54,857 nucleotides of DNA from an uncultured Alphaproteobacteria bacterium. GTDB lineage: Bacteria > Pseudomonadota > Alphaproteobacteria > RF32 > CAG-239. Shown one piece after another: positions 35,102 through 43,744 of this stretch. Position 1 is the stretch's first letter. Every line of letters starts with the position of its first letter. Below the pieces are notes generated by a model that was not told the DNA's origin, ran no database searches, and saw nothing but the letters and a program-made list of their open reading frames with translations. The position numbers and the translations under genes are program-made. The stretch is taken from positions 1 to 54,857 of the forward strand of contig CALXTP010000081.1 of NCBI GenBank assembly GCA_944391435.1, written 5' to 3'.

Positions 35102-35935
35102 ATGACAATTCAGACGGAAAATGGAAAAATCACCTACATCGCCGACGGCGTAACCGTTTCATACGCGGTGCCGTTTTATTTTTTTGACAAGCAGCTGGCC
35201 GTTTATCTGGACGATGCCGAAACGCCGCTGGAAGAGGGGTTTGATATAAGCGGCGGCGGCAGCCTTTCCGGCGGGGAAGTAACTTTTGCCGCAGCGCCGT
35301 CAGCCGAAACCAGGATAACGATTGCCCGCAACGTGGAGCTGACCCAGCTGATAAGCTTTATGGAGGGGGAAGACTTTCCCGCCTCGGACTTTGAATACGC
35401 TCTGGATAAAATCGTAATGGCCCTGCAACAGCTCAAAGACGGGCTCAAAAATGCGCTGGTATTGGCGCCGGGCTCGGAAGTGGGGCGCGACGAGATGATG
35501 GAATTTATCAATGAGATGAAAAATAATTTCACCTTGATAAAGGAGCTGCCGGCTTTGGCTTCCGACGTGCTGGAAATCTATAACCAGTGGCAAAATTCCG
35601 TAACCGATACCGTTGCTGAAGATGACGGGCGGATGGTAACCTCCGGCGGCGTCTGGGAATATGTCAACGATACGAAGGCAAAAAAATATACTGATATCAC
35701 GGTATCCGCCTCGTCGGTCGTTGCCGATTCAACTTATGAAGCTTATCCGTATTGCGCCGACATCACGTTAAGCGGCGTGGATGCCGGGCGCCTGCCGTTG
35801 GTCGTCTTTGCGCTGGAAGACGCCGTCAGCGGCAATTTTGCCCCGCTGGCCGAAGCTTCCGCCGGCAAGGTAACGATTTATATGAAAAAACAGCCGGAAA
35901 CAGACATTTCCATTCCGGCTGTTATCGTCCAATAA
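35102..35935 (+). CDS. Phage tail-fibre N-terminal-like protein
   Basis: 277 residues. The first 125 resemble the N-terminal virion-attachment domain of T7-type tail fibres and tailspikes: ITYIADGVTVSYAVPF, a FDISGGGSLSGGEVTF strand pair, ITIARNVELTQ, then FEYALDKIVMALQQL. A helical segment and a small beta domain follow instead of a long fibre shaft. No other phage structural genes are adjacent, so it is an isolated phage-derived gene or a remnant. AAAGGAG is 8 nt before the ATG. A hairpin (ACAGCCGGAA/TTCCGGCTGT) lies within its last codons. Confidence 0.75.
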   Translation: MTIQTENGKITYIADGVTVSYAVPFYFFDKQLAVYLDDAETPLEEGFDISGGGSLSGGEVTFAAAPSAETRITIARNVELTQLISFMEGEDFPASDFEYALDKIVMALQQLKDGLKNALVLAPGSEVGRDEMMEFINEMKNNFTLIKELPALASDVLEIYNQWQNSVTDTVAEDDGRMVTSGGVWEYVNDTKAKKYTDITVSASSVVADSTYEAYPYCADITLSGVDAGRLPLVVFALEDAVSGNFAPLAEASAGKVTIYMKKQPETDISIPAVIVQ

Positions 35936-36010
35936 GGCGCGGACGCAAGGCATATCGGCGTTCGTTACGGGGTACCGGAAACAAAACTTCGTCCGGGTAT
36001 AAAAGGGGCG

Positions 36011-36280
36011 TTATTCATCAAACCGGTCAAACAGCGCTTTCAGCTCGGCGATTTTCTTGTCGCGGTCTTCCGTGCTGGCAAAAGATTGGGCCACGCACGA
36101 TTGCAGGTGTTTTTGCAAAATGTTTGATTCCACGGCTTTGGTTGCTGCGCGCACAGCTCTGAGCTGGCTGATGATTTCCGGGCAATAGCGCCCGTCTTCT
36201 ATCATTTTTTTTATCCCCTCAATCTGCCCGGCAATGCGGTTGAGGCGGGGGATGTTTTCGCTATGGTCGGGATGGGACAT
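36011..36280 (-). CDS. csoR: CsoR-family copper-sensing repressor
   Basis: 89 residues, all-helical CsoR/RcnR/FrmR family. The ligand set Cys33-His58-Cys62 has the spacing of Cu(I)-sensing CsoR (25 and 4 residues apart), unlike nickel RcnR or formaldehyde FrmR. CsoR represses DNA until Cu(I) binds. It lies downstream of the Cys-rich peptide gene on the same strand, separated by an intercistronic terminator. GGAG is 6 nt before the ATG. Confidence 0.88.
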   Translation of the reverse strand: MSHPDHSENIPRLNRIAGQIEGIKKMIEDGRYCPEIISQLRAVRAATKAVESNILQKHLQSCVAQSFASTEDRDKKIAELKALFDRFDE

Positions 36281-36294
36281 ATAAAACTCCGTAG

Positions 36295-36344
36295 AAAAAA
36301 ACGGCGGGCATCCGTAGCCTGTCGCGGCAAAAGGTACGCCCGCC
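36295..36344 (-). terminator. Intercistronic terminator between Cys-rich peptide and csoR genes
   Basis: On the minus strand, GGCGGGC pairs with GCCCGCC across about 28 nt, followed by GTTTTTTT. It would let the peptide gene be expressed far above csoR. Confidence 0.65.
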
Positions 36345-36352
36345 GGTCAGCC

Positions 36353-36547
36353 TTATTTATTGCCGCAGGTGCATTCGCTGCAGCATTTGTTTTCCGGCGT
36401 GCAGTGGCAGTCGTCGCCGCAGGTGCAGTTTTCGCCGCAATGGCATTCTTTGCCGCAATGGCATTCCTTGCCGTCTTTGCCGCATTGGCAATTCTCGCCG
36501 CATTGGCAGTTTTCGCAGTGGCAGTTGGGATTATTGCATTTGCTCAT
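36353..36547 (-). CDS. Cysteine-rich metallothionein-like peptide
   Basis: 64 residues with 19 Cys, mostly in CxC pairs within repeated units of the form C-G-(K/E)-(E/N)-C-(H/Q)-C. Four His and many acidic residues add metal ligands. It resembles bacterial metallothioneins and Cu(I)-thiolate cluster proteins but is more regular than SmtA/BmtA families. No signal peptide, so cytoplasmic sequestration is likely. AGGAG precedes the ATG; the promoter overlaps a dyad that may bind CsoR, encoded just downstream. The repeated codons make this an internal repeat region at DNA level too. Confidence 0.88.
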   Translation of the reverse strand: MSKCNNPNCHCENCQCGENCQCGKDGKECHCGKECHCGENCTCGDDCHCTPENKCCSECTCGNK

Positions 36548-36598
36548 CTTTATATCTCCTGAAAAAAATCTCTCGCCCGCCGTATCGGGCTTATATAA

Positions 36599-36627
36599 TA
36601 CATATACGGGGTATGTGTATTTGTCAA
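36599..36627 (-). promoter_or_regulatory. Promoter TTGACA-17-TATGTA with candidate CsoR operator
   Basis: The spacer holds ACATA-ccccgta-TATGT, a pseudo-palindrome with a CCCC core similar in style to CsoR sites, ideally placed to block polymerase. Confidence 0.6.
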
Positions 36628-36645
36628 GCCCTTTCGGCGTTTTTT

Positions 36646-39600
36646 TTAAGCCCTTTCTTCAACATTTTCCGGCTGAAAGCGGTAATAGAGCATCGGCGTC
36701 ATAATCAGACTGAGCAGTGTCGTCGTTACCAGCCCGAATGCCACCACGGCCGCCACCGGATAAAGGATTTCCTTGCCCGGCGCGCTGCCCTCCGCCAACA
36801 GCGGGATAAAGCCGGTAATGGAAGTCAGCGCCGTCATGATAACCGGCTCCAGGCGCTCCTGCGTCAATAGGATAACCTCTTCTTTTGTCAGCTTTCCGTT
36901 TTGCCGTGCCTGTTGGTTTAAGTAGAGGTCAACCAGCAGGATACCGTTGCGGATAGCAATTCCCGCCAGCGCAATCATGCCGATAATCGTCGCCACCGAA
37001 ATAACGCCCGACGTCAAAAAGACGCCCGCTACCCCGCCGATAAGCGCAAACGGTATGCTTATCATCAGCTGTGTGGCAAGGTTCAGGCTCTTAAAGTTGA
37101 TATACAGCGCCGCATACACCAGAATAAGCGACATGATGCCGAGCAGCAGGATATTGCGCGAAGCTTCCTGCTGGGTTTTGAACTGTCCGTCAATCTGGAT
37201 AAACGTCCCTTGCGGCAGGTTGGCCTCTTCGGCAAAGCGTTTCTGCAAATCGGCAACAATATGCGTGGTGCGCCGGTCGGCAAAGTTGGCCTGCACAATC
37301 ATGCGCCGCGCCGTATTCTCGCGCGAGATGCTGTTTTGCCCTTTGATGTGGACAATATCGGCAATCGTGCCGAGTGCAACCATCCGCCCGTCGGCTGTGG
37401 CAATCGGGATTTGCCGGAGGGTTTCGTCGTCCGGGCGGCCGCTTTCGCTGAACCGCAGCACGATATCATACATTTTTTCGTTTTCCACCATTTGCGCCAC
37501 CGGCGTTCCGGAAAGGGCGGTTTCCACCGTCTGCACTGCCGGTGCCATCTGCACGCCGTAGCGCGCCGCCTTGTCGCGGTCAAACCGGATATGCACCTGC
37601 GGAATATGCACCTGCATATCGCGCCGGACATCGGTCAGCCCCGGCTGTTTTCTCATTATTTGCTCAATTTCCGCTGCCGCCCGGTTAAGAGCCTCGTCGT
37701 CTTGCCCGAAAATCTTAACCGCAAGCCCTGCCTGCACGCCGGAGATGATAAAGTCAATCCGGTGTGAAATCGGCTGTCCGACGCTGGCCGCCACGCCGGG
37801 AATATCAAGCTTTTGCCGGATATCGGCTTCAATTTCTTCTTTGTTGCGTGTAATATCTTCTTTCAGCCGCACTTCTATTTCGTGGATATTGACCCCGAGC
37901 GCGTGTTCGTCCAACTCGGCGCGCCCCTGTTTGCGCCCGGTTGCCGCCACTTCCGGAATGGAAAGCAGTGCCTGTTCCGCCATTTGCCCGATACGCGACG
38001 ATTCGTTGATGTTCGTCCCCGGCGGCGTCGCAATAATAACCGTAAAGCTGCCTTCGTTAAACGGCGGCAAAAATTCGCGCCCGAACGAAAGGGCGGTGAA
38101 AAGCCCTGCCGCAACCAGCCCCCCAAACAGGACAAAAGTCGTTTTGGAAAATTTAAAACAGGCTTCCAGCACAGCCCGGTGGATTTTTTTCAGGCCGCCG
38201 ACCAGCGCCGTATCGCCTTTGCGCCCCAGCGCTTTAATTCCCGGCAGCAGATATGAAGACATCACCGGCGTCAAAGTCAACGCCACCACCGTAGAACAAA
38301 CCATTGACAGGATAAACGACAGTGCCAGCGGGGCAAAAATGCGCCCCTCAATCCCCTGCAGCCCGAACAATGGCAAAAAGACCAGCGAAATCAAAACCGT
38401 GGAAAAGATAATGGCGTTGCGCACCTCGCGCGAAGCCTCGTAAACCACGTGCAAAACCGGCTCCGGCTGCGGCTTGGCCTTGTTTTCTTTCAAACGCTTG
38501 TAGATATTCTGCATATCCACGATAGCATCGTCCACCAGCGACCCCAGCGCCATGGCAATGCCGCCGAGCGTCATTGTATTGATGGAAAAGCCGAACATTT
38601 TAAACACGATGGCCGTCATGATGAGCGTGCAGGGGATAACCGTCAGCACAATCATCGTCCCGCGGAAGTTTAATAAAAAGACAAACACGATAATGGCCAC
38701 CAAAACCGCCCCTTCCGCCAGCGCCGAGCTGATATTGTTGACGGCGTTTTGGATAAAGCGGCTTTGTTTAAACAGACCCTTTTCAAGCGTGACGCCTTGG
38801 GGCAGGGCGGGGGCAAGCGCGTCAATTTCCGCTTCCAGCGCCTTTGTCAGCCGTACCGTATCGGCACCCGGCTGTTTGGCAATGCTGATAAGCACGCCTT
38901 TATGTCCGTTGATGCCGGCCTCGCCGCGCTTATTCGGTTCCGGCGCAACCTTGATGTCGGCGATTTGCCCGAGCGTAATGGCGGGCAGTCCTTTGCGGTC
39001 CGGCTTGGCGATAACCGTTTTTTTCAAATCTTCCACCGACTGCGGCCGCCCGACCGCACGGATAAGCTCTTCGCCGTAAGAGGAGAGCAAAAAGCCGCCG
39101 GTGCCGTTAACGCCGGATTGGGCAATCGCGTCCGCAACCTCGTCAAGCGTAATCCCCAAAAGCGGCATTTGAATCGTATCCAGTACGATTTGGTATTGTT
39201 TGGCATCGCCGCCGACCACCGTAACCGACGCCACGCCCGACACCGCCAGCAGCCGCTTGCGCACCTGCAGCTCGGCAATATCGCGCAATTCAATCGCCCC
39301 CACGCTGCCGTTGGGCGAGGTTAGGCCGATAAGCATGACTTCTCCCATAATGGAAGAAATGGGCGTCATGGCAATTTTTGTGCCGTCGGGCAAATCCCCG
39401 GCAATCTGGCTGACCCGCTCGTTAATAATCTGCCTGGCCTGGTAAATATCTGTATCCCAGTCAAATTCCGCCTTGACCGAACCATAGCCGACTTCGGCTT
39501 CCGAGGTCAGGCGCGTTACGCCGGTGGCGCCGTTAATGGCGTTTTCCAGCGGAATGATGACCAGGTTTTCAATCTCTTCCGGCGCCAGCCCCTCGGCCTC

Positions 39601-39753
39601 GGCCAAAAGCGTAACCGACGGCTTGTTGAGATCCGGAAATACGTCCACGTCCATTTTGGCGGCGGTCTGCCAGCCGTAAACCAGCACAAACAAATAGGAT
39701 ATGATAATCAAAACCCGGTATTTGAGCGAAAATTCAATAACTTTATTAAACAT
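36646..39753 (-). CDS. cusA: Heavy-metal efflux RND pump, CusA/CzcA family
   Basis: 1035 residues, HME-RND family. It has the FPDLN motif after the first helix, LVDDAIVDMQN in helix 4 with the proton-relay acids, and the periplasmic pore loops of the family. It pumps metal ions from periplasm or cytoplasm to the outside with an adaptor and a TolC-type channel, both encoded just upstream in the same operon (TolC-like, adaptor, pump). The regulator next door is of Pb/Cd type, so the substrate may be Cd, Zn or Pb rather than Cu. Confidence 0.92.
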   Translation of the reverse strand: MFNKVIEFSLKYRVLIIISYLFVLVYGWQTAAKMDVDVFPDLNKPSVTLLAEAEGLAPEEIENLVIIPLENAINGATGVTRLTSEAEVGYGSVKAEFDWDTDIYQARQIINERVSQIAGDLPDGTKIAMTPISSIMGEVMLIGLTSPNGSVGAIELRDIAELQVRKRLLAVSGVASVTVVGGDAKQYQIVLDTIQMPLLGITLDEVADAIAQSGVNGTGGFLLSSYGEELIRAVGRPQSVEDLKKTVIAKPDRKGLPAITLGQIADIKVAPEPNKRGEAGINGHKGVLISIAKQPGADTVRLTKALEAEIDALAPALPQGVTLEKGLFKQSRFIQNAVNNISSALAEGAVLVAIIVFVFLLNFRGTMIVLTVIPCTLIMTAIVFKMFGFSINTMTLGGIAMALGSLVDDAIVDMQNIYKRLKENKAKPQPEPVLHVVYEASREVRNAIIFSTVLISLVFLPLFGLQGIEGRIFAPLALSFILSMVCSTVVALTLTPVMSSYLLPGIKALGRKGDTALVGGLKKIHRAVLEACFKFSKTTFVLFGGLVAAGLFTALSFGREFLPPFNEGSFTVIIATPPGTNINESSRIGQMAEQALLSIPEVAATGRKQGRAELDEHALGVNIHEIEVRLKEDITRNKEEIEADIRQKLDIPGVAASVGQPISHRIDFIISGVQAGLAVKIFGQDDEALNRAAAEIEQIMRKQPGLTDVRRDMQVHIPQVHIRFDRDKAARYGVQMAPAVQTVETALSGTPVAQMVENEKMYDIVLRFSESGRPDDETLRQIPIATADGRMVALGTIADIVHIKGQNSISRENTARRMIVQANFADRRTTHIVADLQKRFAEEANLPQGTFIQIDGQFKTQQEASRNILLLGIMSLILVYAALYINFKSLNLATQLMISIPFALIGGVAGVFLTSGVISVATIIGMIALAGIAIRNGILLVDLYLNQQARQNGKLTKEEVILLTQERLEPVIMTALTSITGFIPLLAEGSAPGKEILYPVAAVVAFGLVTTTLLSLIMTPMLYYRFQPENVEERA

Positions 39754-39758
39754 GGCGT

Positions 39759-40601
39759 TTATTCTCCCGCCGCCGGTGCGGTATTGCCGGAAGCATCTGC
39801 CGCATGCGCCCCGCCGTTATGTGCCGGGTGGGCGTCGCCGGCATGCCTTTCGTCTTCGGATGCTCTGTCGTGTGCCTTGCCGTCAACCGGTTTGCCCTGG
39901 GCATAGCGCAGCTGGTAAGAACCGGACGTTACCGCTTCTTCGCCCTCATACACGCCGATGGTTTCAACCATGCCGGCGGTTTTATGCCCGATAATCACCG
40001 GGCGCCGTTCAAAATGGTTACCGTGGCGGATAAAAACGTAGTAGTCGCCGAATTCGCCCTGCACGGCAGTTTCCGGTACGCCGACGGCCTGTTCTTCCGG
40101 CGTGGTTTTGATTTCCATTTCGCCTTTAAGCCCTTGCCCGTTTGCGGGCACTCCCGCCGAAACATCGGCATAAACGCTGTAAAGCCTTGTCTGCGGGTCA
40201 AGCATCTCTTCCGCCCGCACGATACGCCCGCTGAAAGTTTTGCCGGGCAGGGCGTCCAGCGTAAAGGAAACCTCCTGTCCTGCCCGCACTTTCATAATGT
40301 CCGCCCCTTCATAAATAAAGCCGTGCGCAAGCGGACGGGAATTATGCATCGTATCCAGTATCATCGGCGCATTGACTGTTTCATAAAAGGTGTAAATTCC
40401 GGCCTTTTCGGTACGGAGGCCCAAATTGCGGATTTGCGTGGCGCTGAGTTCAAATTCGTCCGCCGGCGCCTGGGTGTTTTCAAAAGCCGAATTGCCGTGG
40501 TCGTGCCCGTCATGGGCAAAAGCGGGCAAAGAAAGTGCCATCATCGCCGCCCCGAAAAACGCCGCTTTGAAAAAAAAGTCATTTTTTAGCTTCATCATCA
40601 T
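39759..40601 (-). CDS. Reduced CusB/CzcB-like periplasmic adaptor
   Basis: 280 residues against about 400 in typical adaptors. Signal peptide (about 1-29, ending PAFA), then a His-rich metal-binding start (HDGHDHG), an N-terminal strand block, and directly the beta-barrel (VRAGQEVSFTLDALPGKTFSGRI...DPQTRLYSVYADV) and membrane-proximal domains; the C-terminal tail is again His-rich (HPAHNGGAHAAD). The lipoyl and alpha-helical hairpin domains that contact TolC in CusB are not seen. No frameshift is apparent, so this is a designed reduction. Six bp separate it from cusA. Confidence 0.8.
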   Translation of the reverse strand: MMMKLKNDFFFKAAFFGAAMMALSLPAFAHDGHDHGNSAFENTQAPADEFELSATQIRNLGLRTEKAGIYTFYETVNAPMILDTMHNSRPLAHGFIYEGADIMKVRAGQEVSFTLDALPGKTFSGRIVRAEEMLDPQTRLYSVYADVSAGVPANGQGLKGEMEIKTTPEEQAVGVPETAVQGEFGDYYVFIRHGNHFERRPVIIGHKTAGMVETIGVYEGEEAVTSGSYQLRYAQGKPVDGKAHDRASEDERHAGDAHPAHNGGAHAADASGNTAPAAGE

Positions 40602-40625
40602 AATCTCCCGGATAATCTTCTTTTA

Positions 40626-41843
40626 TCATTTCTGCAAATCTTCCAGCCTGGCGCCGATAAGCGTTTCCAGCTCGGTCTTGGCAGCCAGGGCGCCGCGCAG
40701 CAGTTCCAGATAGTTTTTTTGCGCCTCAAGATATTTTTCGCGTATCTGCCAGACGTCAAAAATCGTAAATTGCCCGTTGGCAAAGCTGGCTTCGGTTTTC
40801 TGTACGCTGTTCCGGTAGTCGGGCAAAATGACCCCGGCATATCTTTTGACGGCACCGATTTGCGCCTCCAGTTTTTGATAGGCGCGTGCCACAAGCGCTT
40901 CAAACGTTACCTCGTCCAGGGCGTTGAGTTCGCGTTCGGCGGCTTTTTCACCGGCTTTAAGTGCGCTGTATGTGCCGTCCAGCCTGTTCCAGAGCGGGAT
41001 GGAAAGGGTCACGCCGACTTTGAATTCGTCCTCGCCCTCGCGGTCGTTAAAACCGTAGACGACTTCCGGGCTGATAACCGGCATATAACGGTCCTGTCCG
41101 GAAATTTTAAGTTTCTGCCGCGCCTGTTCGTAGTTCATCGCCAGCATTTGCCTCTGCGTCGGAAAATCGCCGATTCTCTTCAAAATGCTTTTGAGCGGCA
41201 CCGCCAGTTTTATTTCCGGCGGCCGGCGCAGGGCAATTTTTTCATCTGGCAGGTTCAGATAGCGCGCAAACGCAGTGCGGGCACTTTGCAAATCGGCATT
41301 AAGCAGTTGCAAATCCGTTTTGGTGGCAAGGATATCCGCGTCAAAGGTATAGATTTCCGCCGCGCTCAGGTTGTTGTGGTTGATAGAGCCGTGGACAATC
41401 TGGCTGACTTTGTTCAAAAAAGCCAGGTGCTCCCGCTTAAATTTTTCGCGTTCCTGCAAAATATAAAGGTCGTAATAAGAGGCGGCGGTCTGATGGTAAA
41501 TCCGGAGTTTGTCAAGTTCTTTTTCCAAGGTATTGCGCTCGTTAAGCTGCTTGCGGTAATCGCGGCGCGCCAGCGTAATGTCGGAAATGCGCAGCGGCTG
41601 TTCCAGTTTGGCTTCGTGTTCTTTGCCGTCTATATTGTAGGTATATTCCAGGCCGGGATTAAGCAGTTTTGTATCGTCCGTTTCCGGCCCGATAGCTTCC
41701 AGCCGTACCTTTTTGGTCTGGGCCGCAAACGGGCTGTACAGATAGCCCCGGGCCACTGATTCTTTGAAATCAAGCGTACGGGCCTGGATTGGAAGAGCCG
41801 CCCCGCAAAGCAATCCCGCCGCCAAAACATAATAAAATCGCAT
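40626..41843 (-). CDS. TolC-family outer-membrane efflux channel (CusC-like)
   Basis: 405 residues with a signal peptide (about 1-21, ending IQA) and two long helical repeats typical of outer membrane factors, including the YLYSPFAAQ start and NGQFTIFDVWQIREKYLEAQ near the end. It forms the outer channel of the metal efflux complex encoded downstream. First gene of the operon, behind a MerR-type promoter. AGGAG lies 6 nt before the ATG. Confidence 0.88.
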   Translation of the reverse strand: MRFYYVLAAGLLCGAALPIQARTLDFKESVARGYLYSPFAAQTKKVRLEAIGPETDDTKLLNPGLEYTYNIDGKEHEAKLEQPLRISDITLARRDYRKQLNERNTLEKELDKLRIYHQTAASYYDLYILQEREKFKREHLAFLNKVSQIVHGSINHNNLSAAEIYTFDADILATKTDLQLLNADLQSARTAFARYLNLPDEKIALRRPPEIKLAVPLKSILKRIGDFPTQRQMLAMNYEQARQKLKISGQDRYMPVISPEVVYGFNDREGEDEFKVGVTLSIPLWNRLDGTYSALKAGEKAAERELNALDEVTFEALVARAYQKLEAQIGAVKRYAGVILPDYRNSVQKTEASFANGQFTIFDVWQIREKYLEAQKNYLELLRGALAAKTELETLIGARLEDLQK

Positions 41844-41874
41844 AACTCATCTCCTGTAAATCAAATCTTGACAC

Positions 41875-41905
41875 ACGATATTCTCTATAGCTACTATAGA
41901 GTCAA
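41875..41905 (-). promoter_or_regulatory. MerR-type promoter/operator of the metal-efflux operon
   Basis: Minus strand TTGACT, 19-bp spacer, TATCGT. The spacer contains the perfect inverted repeat CTCTATAG-tag-CTATAGAG. The divergent merR gene starts 26 nt away; on the plus strand TTGACA-18-TACTAT overlaps the same site and probably transcribes merR. Confidence 0.85.
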
Positions 41906-41930
41906 TACCCTTTTTGACGGAGAAGCAAAA

Positions 41931-42365
41931 ATGTTGATGAAAATTGGCGAATTGGCACAAAAAAGCGGTTGCCGGGTGGTAACCATCCGCTATTATGAGC
42001 AGTGCGGGTTGCTGGATGCGGCCTGGCGCACCTCGTCCAACTATCGCATGTATGATGAAAAATCGCTGGAACGTTTAAGCTTTATCCAACATTGCCGCGC
42101 GCATAATTTAAGTTTAAAGGAAATCAAAAAGCTATTGGACTGCCGGCACGACGCCGGGCAAAGCTGTGAATGGCTCGCCGCGATGATAGACGGGCACATC
42201 GGCGAAATAGATTCGCAAATCAAAGCCTTGCAGGAATTAAAGAAAAATTTGCAGGAGCTGCGCGCCGGCTGTACCGGACATGATAAAATCGCCGACTGCG
42301 CCATCGTCCGCCGCCTGCACGAACACCGCCATTGCCGCCATGCCGCCGCCCCGAAAAAGAAATAA
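41931..42365 (+). CDS. MerR-family Pb/Cd/Zn-responsive activator
   Basis: 144 residues. The winged-helix N-terminus (KIGELAQKSGCRVVTIRYYEQCGLL) and dimerisation helix match MerR. Cys79, Cys114 and Cys123 match the ligand spacing of PbrR/CadR lead- and cadmium-sensing regulators; a His/Cys-rich tail (HEHRHCRH) adds ligands. Divergent from the efflux operon over a shared stretched-spacer promoter, it is the likely activator. GGAG is 8 nt before the ATG; a second in-frame ATG two codons later is possible. Confidence 0.9.
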   Translation: MLMKIGELAQKSGCRVVTIRYYEQCGLLDAAWRTSSNYRMYDEKSLERLSFIQHCRAHNLSLKEIKKLLDCRHDAGQSCEWLAAMIDGHIGEIDSQIKALQELKKNLQELRAGCTGHDKIADCAIVRRLHEHRHCRHAAAPKKK

Positions 42366-42466
42366 CGGCAGCCTTAAAATTACTTGGGCACCTGTTTCTT
42401 TATGAATACTCAATTTTTCAAACGAAATCCCCCTAAAAAAATTTAAATCGTCCAATGGCCGGCATA

Positions 42467-42495
42467 TTGACATATATGACACAATGTGGTATCAA
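42467..42495 (+). promoter_or_regulatory. Promoter TTGACA-17-TATCAA
   Basis: Perfect -35, good -10. It fires into a two-hairpin leader with a terminator only about 45 nt downstream. Confidence 0.65.
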
Positions 42496-42501
42496 TCATA
42501 T

Positions 42502-42565
42502 TAGCATGGGGCTTTGTGTTTAAGCTCCGGCATAGGCAGGTTCCCGCCAACGGGAGCCTTTTTTG
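42502..42565 (+). ncRNA. Candidate short RNA or attenuating leader
   Basis: Predicted transcript of about 64 nt: hairpin 1 GGGGCTT/AAGCTCC, a short linker, then the terminator hairpin and U run. No coding frame fits. It could be a small RNA or a transcription-attenuating leader of the muramidase gene. Confidence 0.4.
42539..42564 (+). terminator. Intrinsic terminator in the muramidase leader
   Basis: Stem GGTTCCCG/CGGGAGCC (one G-U) with CCAA loop and six T. Confidence 0.75.
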
Positions 42566-42625
42566 TTTTAAATGAACCAAGAGCCGCGATGTTTCATCAA
42601 CGCTCTTTTTTTTGTGGAGAAAACA

Positions 42626-43699
42626 ATGTTTGATAATTTTTTTAATGACAGGGAAGATGTTTTAAAGAAACGTGAAAAGAAAAACAAGCTGCACGAGCTG
42701 CTGGATAAATACGGAAGTGTTGAAGGGATTGAGAAAAATGCCGCCGGCGCGGACGGCTACGAATATATGTTTGCCAATACCGGTAATTTGATTGATGAAG
42801 TTCTGGCCGAGCGGCGCTCAGGACGGCCTTTATCCTCTGCTGTTCATGAAAGCATGCCTCAAAGGCGAAACACATTATTGCCGGACGATGATGATTTTTC
42901 GCTTGAAGGTTTAGAACTGAGCGATCGGCAGAGAAAGGCAATTAAAAACCTTGATATGGCCAACCAGCTGACAATAATCAAAGCACTCCGCGAGCAGCAG
43001 GGTATTGAAAAGCCCCGGTATAAAACAGAGCAAGATAGCTTCGGGGAAAGAAATATCTATGCCGAAGAATCCCACCAAAAGTCGTATACATCTAATGAAT
43101 ACTCTGGCGTCAGAAATGATGGTGATGAAAACAGGGGATTAAAAATTGATTATTCCAAATATGGAAAAGGATTTACAAAAGAGTTTATTGATGAACTTGT
43201 TTCAGACAACGAATTTAATAATATTATTATTGAATATCTGGCTCCTAATGAAGGAGGATATAATAATGATAAAGATGATAGTGGAGGTGAAACCAATATG
43301 GGCATATCTAAAAATACTCACACAAATGAGAATATAAAAGATATGACAAGAGAAAGAGCAAATGCTATTTTTTATAGAGATTACTACAAATGGAATGGAA
43401 TTAATAAATTACCGTATAAAATACGAGGATTTATTGTGGATTTTGGGGTTTGTTCTCAACCATTGACGGCAATAAGAATGACACATCGTGTTTTAGGTAT
43501 TCCTGAAGGAAACATCATAGGTAAAACCACTTTAGATAAATTCAAACAATTCACACAAAAAGATTATGAAGATTTTCTAGAAAAGTATCGAGCCGAGATG
43601 ATAAAATATTACAATAAAGTTGTGAAAGTTGCACCTGAAAAGAAAAAATATCTGCAAGGTTGGATTAATAGAGCAAATAGAGCTCATTTAAGCGACTAA
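42626..43699 (+). CDS. GH108 (TtsA-like) muramidase with long N-terminal extension
   Basis: 357 residues. The C-terminal half (about 195-357) matches glycoside hydrolase family 108 endolysins: APNEGGY with catalytic Glu209, GGETNMGIS, FYRDYYKWNGINKLP, FIVDFGVCSQP and the final GWINRAN. Family members cut peptidoglycan in phage lysis or in toxin release (TtsA). The first 190 residues are polar and low-complexity, unusual for the family, and there is no signal peptide. The catalytic half is visibly more AT-rich than the N-terminal half, suggesting a joined or acquired module. GGAG is 8 nt before the ATG; an upstream in-frame ATG at 42572 lacks one. Confidence 0.85.
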   Translation: MFDNFFNDREDVLKKREKKNKLHELLDKYGSVEGIEKNAAGADGYEYMFANTGNLIDEVLAERRSGRPLSSAVHESMPQRRNTLLPDDDDFSLEGLELSDRQRKAIKNLDMANQLTIIKALREQQGIEKPRYKTEQDSFGERNIYAEESHQKSYTSNEYSGVRNDGDENRGLKIDYSKYGKGFTKEFIDELVSDNEFNNIIIEYLAPNEGGYNNDKDDSGGETNMGISKNTHTNENIKDMTRERANAIFYRDYYKWNGINKLPYKIRGFIVDFGVCSQPLTAIRMTHRVLGIPEGNIIGKTTLDKFKQFTQKDYEDFLEKYRAEMIKYYNKVVKVAPEKKKYLQGWINRANRAHLSD

Positions 43700-43710
43700 C
43701 CCTAAACCTA

Positions 43711-43744
43711 AAATAAGGTGGAAGTTTTTACTTCCACCTTATTT
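43711..43744. terminator. Perfect bidirectional terminator
   Basis: 14-bp perfect stem AAATAAGGTGGAAG/CTTCCACCTTATTT with TTTTTA loop, between convergent genes; the right arm overlaps the stop codon of the minus-strand gene. Confidence 0.85.

Noticed and set aside
36353..36547. CRISPR-like spacing of short repeats
   Set aside because: The repeats are codon-level repeats inside a coding frame, with no spacers of unique sequence; no CRISPR array was seen anywhere in the window.
36263..36704. Ala/Val-rich and Gln/Pro-rich frames opposite the Cys-rich peptide
   Set aside because: Generated by the CxC codon repeats on the other strand.
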